A stretch of 64,000 bases of DNA from Pseudobowmanella zhangzhouensis (GTDB lineage Bacteria > Pseudomonadota > Gammaproteobacteria > Enterobacterales > Alteromonadaceae): positions 287,370 to 351,369 of the forward strand of contig NZ_JBHSYO010000006.1 in assembly GCF_042662685.1 (NCBI RefSeq), given 5' to 3'. Below the pieces are notes generated by a model. The model worked only from the letters and a program-made list of their open reading frames with translations, did no database searches and was not told the DNA's origin. Each line of letters starts with the position of its first letter. The stretch's first letter is position 1. Made by a program: the position numbers and the translations under genes. Below are positions 61,067 through 64,000 of this stretch, piece by piece.

Positions 61067-62061
61067 CGTACCAGTGTCACCGGTAAATTACGCTGCATAT
61101 TGGCTGGCAGGTGGCTGACCAGAATGGCGCGTAATGGCGACCAATAGGCAGACAAAACCAGTAAGCTTGAACTGATGATAAATCCCGCCAATGCGAGGCC
61201 GTAGCCTACGGACCAGCTTTGCATCAAATGGCCAAAGGTATACAACACATATATCAATGCTGACACCATGATTGCACGACGGTCAATAATGATCGAAATC
61301 ACCGCCAATATCAGATAAACCAGCGACACCAGAATGGCAGTATTGACATCCTGCGCACCACCCAACGGCGCGAACTGCTGAAACACCGGATGCACAATCA
61401 GTGGGGCGGCAAGTAAATGCAACCAGAACGCCACATCCGACGAACGTTTGCGTCTGGCTAAATCCCGCGAGTCCCAATACATGGCGAACAGGAAAACCAA
61501 AATACCTGCGATGAACAAAATCGTTAATTTGTGCTCAATCAGACCAGGAAAACGATTAATGATGATGCCAACGGTGGCAGTCAGAATACCTACCGTTGAG
61601 GCTGCTACGGTGATCGGTACGCGGAAACGTTGCCAGTGCACATAGGCCGCAATGGTCGAGAATAAGGCACACATCAGCAGGACGGTTGTTGTCGGGGTAA
61701 CAAAAAAGGCCAGCGGTAGTGCGAATGCGGATGCGACAAAAAACACCAGCGACAAAATCGCCGGTAAGGCCATACGTTGTTTACGTACAAAGATTTCAGC
61801 AAATAGCCAGGCAGCTGCTGCGGTTAAAATCGTGGCAAGCGCCTTATCGTAATTGGCACCTAATACAAACAACGACACAAAAAACAGTGCGCCGGCGATA
61901 CTGACAAAGATGTCATTGAAACCGGTGAGCAGCCGGAAACTTTCCTGATCGGCGGTTGCCTGCAGGGTAGTTTGGCTGCGGTGTTGACGCAGTGCATTCA
62001 CATCATCCTGACGCAGGATCCCCTGCTGAACGGCATTATCTAGATCTTCTTCGCTGTACAT
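61063..62061 (-). CDS. Polytopic membrane protein, DUF2157-like
   Basis: A 332-aa inner-membrane protein with about ten spans. A soluble N-terminus (SEEDLDNAVQQGILRQDDVNALRQHRS) resembles the DUF2157 leader; then hydrophobic helices follow to the end, with short basic loops (VRKQRM, SRDLARRKRS). It resembles the DUF2157/DUF4401 predicted membrane group; the match is approximate. Function unknown. Its 3' end overlaps the diguanylate cyclase gene by 4 bp in convergent orientation. The 62062-62209 gap holds its AT-rich promoter region. Confidence 0.55.
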   Translation of the reverse strand: MYSEEDLDNAVQQGILRQDDVNALRQHRSQTTLQATADQESFRLLTGFNDIFVSIAGALFFVSLFVLGANYDKALATILTAAAAWLFAEIFVRKQRMALPAILSLVFFVASAFALPLAFFVTPTTTVLLMCALFSTIAAYVHWQRFRVPITVAASTVGILTATVGIIINRFPGLIEHKLTILFIAGILVFLFAMYWDSRDLARRKRSSDVAFWLHLLAAPLIVHPVFQQFAPLGGAQDVNTAILVSLVYLILAVISIIIDRRAIMVSALIYVLYTFGHLMQSWSVGYGLALAGFIISSSLLVLSAYWSPLRAILVSHLPANMQRNLPVTLVR

Positions 62062-62209
62062 AATGAATTTCCTTTAAGAGGGACCACTACCTACAGCAAT
62101 AACTCGGCCAACTATTTATTGCATATATTTCAATAACTTAAATATTGCCAATGCTTGGTTTGATTTGCTAATTAGCCAATTCCGCTAACTTTTAGTTGGA
62201 TATTTAACC

Positions 62210-62236
62210 AATAAAAAAGGCCGCCTAAGCGACCTC
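62210..62236 (-). terminator. Terminator, copy 1 of a duplicated 27-bp element
   Basis: On the minus strand the stem GGTCGC/GCGGCC (one T-G wobble) with loop TTAG runs into TTTTTTATTG, 14 bp after the stop of the 62250 gene. The same 27 bases recur exactly at 63965-63991. Confidence 0.82.
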
Positions 62237-62249
62237 CAAGTACATGCCT

Positions 62250-62759
62250 TTAACGTGCAATTCGCAATAATGTTGAAGCAATTGTCTTTGGACGTAACAA
62301 CAATATTACCGACATACCGAACTGCACCGTAGTAGCCCATATGGCTGCAATGTCTTGCGATTCAAAATAAAAAGGCTCGAGCTTCATTACCTCTTGCTTA
62401 CTCAAGTTCCATATTGTTACCCAATAAACAGCATCCGCTATTGCGAAATAAAGCGTTAGCAAGGCAATACCTACGATGGCCACACTCAAAAATGTAATTG
62501 GCAATAATGGTTTTACCGGTTGCTCCAATTCAGGCGTTAGGATCGACTTAGCGGTAGAAAGAGGGAAACTCCATAACAAGATGGCAACAATCGTCAATAT
62601 GATAATTGTTAGGACATCCACGAAATTGAACAAAGGGCTGCCTAACGTATCTTCGTTCCAAATTACCCCAAGGTAGAGGGCAAACCTTTCGAACGCCTTT
62701 AAGAACAGCGCAACTGAAAATAGCCTCACCATAATGGCAAGATAGTGGGTTGATCTCAT
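62250..62759 (-). CDS. Four-span membrane protein, hypothetical
   Basis: A 169-aa protein with about four hydrophobic helices (LAIMVRLFSVALFLKAF, VLTIIILTIVAILLW, ITFLSVAIVGIALLTLYFAIA, ATTVQFGMSVILLL). The loop NLSKQEVMKLEPFYFESQ is the most polar part. I recognise no family. The gene looks AT-richer than those to its left and opens a run of three small minus-strand membrane genes. AGG is found just before the ATG. Confidence 0.6.
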   Translation of the reverse strand: MRSTHYLAIMVRLFSVALFLKAFERFALYLGVIWNEDTLGSPLFNFVDVLTIIILTIVAILLWSFPLSTAKSILTPELEQPVKPLLPITFLSVAIVGIALLTLYFAIADAVYWVTIWNLSKQEVMKLEPFYFESQDIAAIWATTVQFGMSVILLLRPKTIASTLLRIAR

Positions 62760-62863
62760 CCTAAAACCTCAAATCCTTTTGCCCATAAAGTCCTGATATA
62801 AATGGAAAAACGCATTTATATCAAGTAAAAAATCAGCCCCTGTGGCGCCACAACAGCTCCTTG

Positions 62864-63103
62864 TTAGATGTCACATTTTTTACCACCGATAAACTTGCCA
62901 ACGACGACCAATATTGCCCCAACAAATAAAGCCGGCAACCGAAATTGGACCCAATCGAATGAATTCTCAGAGGTAGGCACGACCTTTAAGTAAATATCGT
63001 CAGACGATGATTGAAATGTCTCAACCGGCAAGAAGTCTACCGCGAAGGCTGCGATAGCATATAAAAGAACTAAACTGCCAATGATGATTAGGGCTCTACT
63101 CAC
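62864..63103 (-). CDS. 79-aa two-span membrane protein, hypothetical
   Basis: Hydrophobic helices at each end (ALIIIGSLVLLYAIAAFAV and LPALFVGAILVVVGKFIG) with a polar middle (SSSDDIYLKVVPTSENSFDW). The start is GTG at 63103; no ATG fits. The stop codon lies in ATCTAAC, and a 104-bp gap with the hairpin TGGCGCCA follows before the next gene. No family recognised. Confidence 0.55.
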   Translation of the reverse strand: MSRALIIIGSLVLLYAIAAFAVDFLPVETFQSSSDDIYLKVVPTSENSFDWVQFRLPALFVGAILVVVGKFIGGKKCDI

Positions 63104-63127
63104 TTGGAAATGTCTCTTGTTATGTAA

Positions 63128-63406
63128 TTACGCATAAACCAATATTCCCACAACTATGAACACCAAAAATTTAACAATAAGCGCCATTAAAGAGTGGCGC
63201 CATATGGATATGTCTCTATCTGGATTAGACCACTCACCAAGAGCATCGTCATCTAACGTGACAAGGTGACCGAGCGCCGCCCAACCAGACATGACAAGTG
63301 CCGGTACCCCAAGATAGACGGAAAGATCCGCATAACTATAGGTTTTTGCCACCAAAGCACTAAGCAATGACAGCACAAATATGCCTATCGCTATTCTAGT
63401 TATCAT
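63128..63406 (-). CDS. 92-aa three-span membrane protein, hypothetical
   Basis: Helices at ITRIAIGIFVLSLLSALVA, LGVPALVMSGWAALGHLV and SLMALIVKFLVFIVVGILVYA; the polar loop DDDALGEWSNPDRDISIWRH separates the last two. GAGGGAAG precedes the ATG at a good distance. It lies 24 bp upstream of the 79-aa gene and may be co-transcribed. No family recognised. Confidence 0.58.
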   Translation of the reverse strand: MITRIAIGIFVLSLLSALVAKTYSYADLSVYLGVPALVMSGWAALGHLVTLDDDALGEWSNPDRDISIWRHSLMALIVKFLVFIVVGILVYA

Positions 63407-63456
63407 TATGCTTCCCTCTCATGACGTCCCTTGGACTTGCTTTGTTATACGCGGCT

Positions 63457-63689
63457 TTATTCACTGAAATGCTTAACTGAACTCCTGAGAAACTCTTCAT
63501 AAATTTCTACATGCTCTTTTATTCGCGTTTCCCTTTCAGCTTCATCGTACTTCTGGATGATATTTAGTGCGTTATATCTAGCGGCGGCATATAGCATTGA
63601 AGAACTTGCTTGGGCATAGAAGTTTCATCCTTCACTTCATTCGCCTTAACGATGAATCTATTTACGATTTCCCAAAACTGTTGATTCAT
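63457..63689 (-). pseudogene. DUF3144-like gene broken by a frameshift
   Basis: From ATG 63689 the frame reads MNQQFWEIVNRFIVKANEVKDETSMPK and soon stops. Shifting frame near 63613-63620 restores AQASSSMLYAAARYNALNIIQKYDEAERETRIKEHVEIYEEFL and a TAA at 63457. The joined protein, about 77 aa, matches DUF3144 (a short helical family with an N-terminal FWE..xRFI and MLYAAARYNA core). One base appears to be missing. This is either a pseudogene or a sequence error; both halves look otherwise intact. Function of the family is unknown. Confidence 0.7.
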
Positions 63690-63862
63690 TGACGATTACT
63701 CATTAGCACAAAACATTTTAATAGTGCGCAATTGGAGTGTTTCATTCCAGAGCTTATCAATAGCAAATTTCTATAACGCTTACTAGCAATCACCGTCATC
63801 CACATCATGCTGAGTCGCTGATATGCAGAGTACGGCCACGTTACTCGGGCTATCCTGCCCTC

Positions 63863-63912
63863 GCCCTTCGGGCCAGCCTGACGGCTGTTCCAAAACGTTC
63901 CTGACGTTTTGG
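63863..63912. repeat. Three consecutive perfect inverted repeats
   Basis: Within 50 bp stand GCCC-TTC-GGGC (63863-63873), AGCC-TGAC-GGCT (63875-63886) and a 9-bp hairpin with arms CCAAAACGT and ACGTTTTGG around TCCTG (63890-63912). The surrounding 63690-64000 stretch shows no convincing gene; open frames there lack ribosome sites. Such clustered hairpins occur in REP-like elements and in folded recombination sites, but I cannot assign them. Confidence 0.6.
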
Positions 63913-63964
63913 TCACAGATATCAATCCGCTTGGGGCCATACAATAGGTGCGGTTTTCTGCAGA

Positions 63965-63991
63965 CAATAAAAAAGGCCGCCTAAGCGACCT
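63965..63991 (-). terminator. Terminator, copy 2 of the duplicated 27-bp element
   Basis: Identical over 27 bases to 62210-62236 and again a minus-strand terminator (GGTCGC/GCGGCC stem, T-run). It should end a minus-strand gene lying to the right of the window. Confidence 0.75.
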
Positions 63992-64000
63992 TTCTTATTT

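Noticed and set aside
63686..63967. Minus-strand open frame near the right end
   Set aside because: It runs through the three hairpins, lacks a ribosome site and shows no familiar motif; treated as non-coding.
62100..64000. Functional integron cassette array
   Set aside because: TAACAA-type 5' edges occur, but no full attC with a pairing GTTRRRY end and no integrase gene could be found; kept only as a hypothesis.
1..64000. CRISPR arrays, rRNA, tRNA, insertion sequences or prophage
   Set aside because: I saw no regularly spaced repeats, no tRNA-like cloverleaf with conserved T-loop, no transposase or phage structural genes.

Overview
The window looks like a chromosomal segment of a free-living gammaproteobacterium, most likely of the order Alteromonadales (Alteromonadaceae-like). 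This is inferred from gene content and order: the lpoA-yraN-diaA-dolP block beside rsmI, a DUF2982 gene, a UPF0149 gene, a ZnuD-type receptor, a stand-alone second EF-G, acs followed by a LuxR-type regulator, and many small lipoproteins. Base composition is near 50% GC. The TPR lipoprotein (about 11.1-13.8 kb), the 48-49.5 kb stretch and the last 2 kb look AT-richer. No tRNA, rRNA, CRISPR array, prophage or insertion sequence was recognised.

Layout. 0-9 kb: 5' end of epd (minus strand) with an unusual leader, a small MscS channel, an acetyltransferase, an acyl-CoA thioesterase, a NagX-like membrane acyltransferase, a HEPN-like protein, an aldo/keto reductase divergent from an AGE-type sugar epimerase, hemN and a Nudix hydrolase. 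9-14 kb: TonB-like protein, sigma-70 family factor, single-span membrane protein (putative anti-sigma) and a 911-aa PrsT-like TPR lipoprotein. 14-23 kb: nucleoside hydrolase/ribokinase operon, parC, a large hybrid kinase, DUF2982 with an overlapping 44-aa membrane peptide, folE and a UPF0149 gene. 23-31.5 kb: a ZnuD-like zinc receptor behind a Zur-like box, an ICMT-like protein, rsmI, lpoA-yraN-diaA-dolP and purU. 31.5-43.3 kb: an envelope region with small lipoproteins and membrane peptides, a tyrosine-phosphatase/lipid-kinase fusion, a YSC84 lipoprotein, MlaA fused by overlap to an RND exporter, and a second MscS. 43.3-47.8 kb: a translationally coupled phosphorelay of two kinases and a single-domain regulator, plus an acetyltransferase. 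47.8-49.3 kb: three small unknown genes. 49.5-53.4 kb: acs and its likely CrbR/ErdR-type regulator, divergent from a DcaP-like porin across a control region with repeated boxes. 53.5-61 kb: a YkgJ-type cysteine-cluster protein, YfhL ferredoxin, Dps, a second EF-G, a coiled-coil membrane protein, Tas, and a MetOD1-GGDEF pair. 61-64 kb: membrane proteins, a frameshifted DUF3144-like gene and a hairpin-rich end.

How it fits together. Several sections concern the envelope: turgor (two MscS), outer-membrane lipid asymmetry (MlaA), peptidoglycan synthesis (LpoA, DolP) and metal uptake (ZnuD). Near-palindromes of the form GTAAAWTTTAC recur in front of three envelope transcription units and may mark a shared regulon. 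The best candidates for new biology are that motif set, the repeated TTTGGTC boxes between acs and the porin, the hairpin leader of epd, the phosphatase-lipid kinase fusion, the MetOD1-diguanylate cyclase pair, and the small-gene region at the right end framed by identical terminators. No complete undescribed defence or mobile system was seen.
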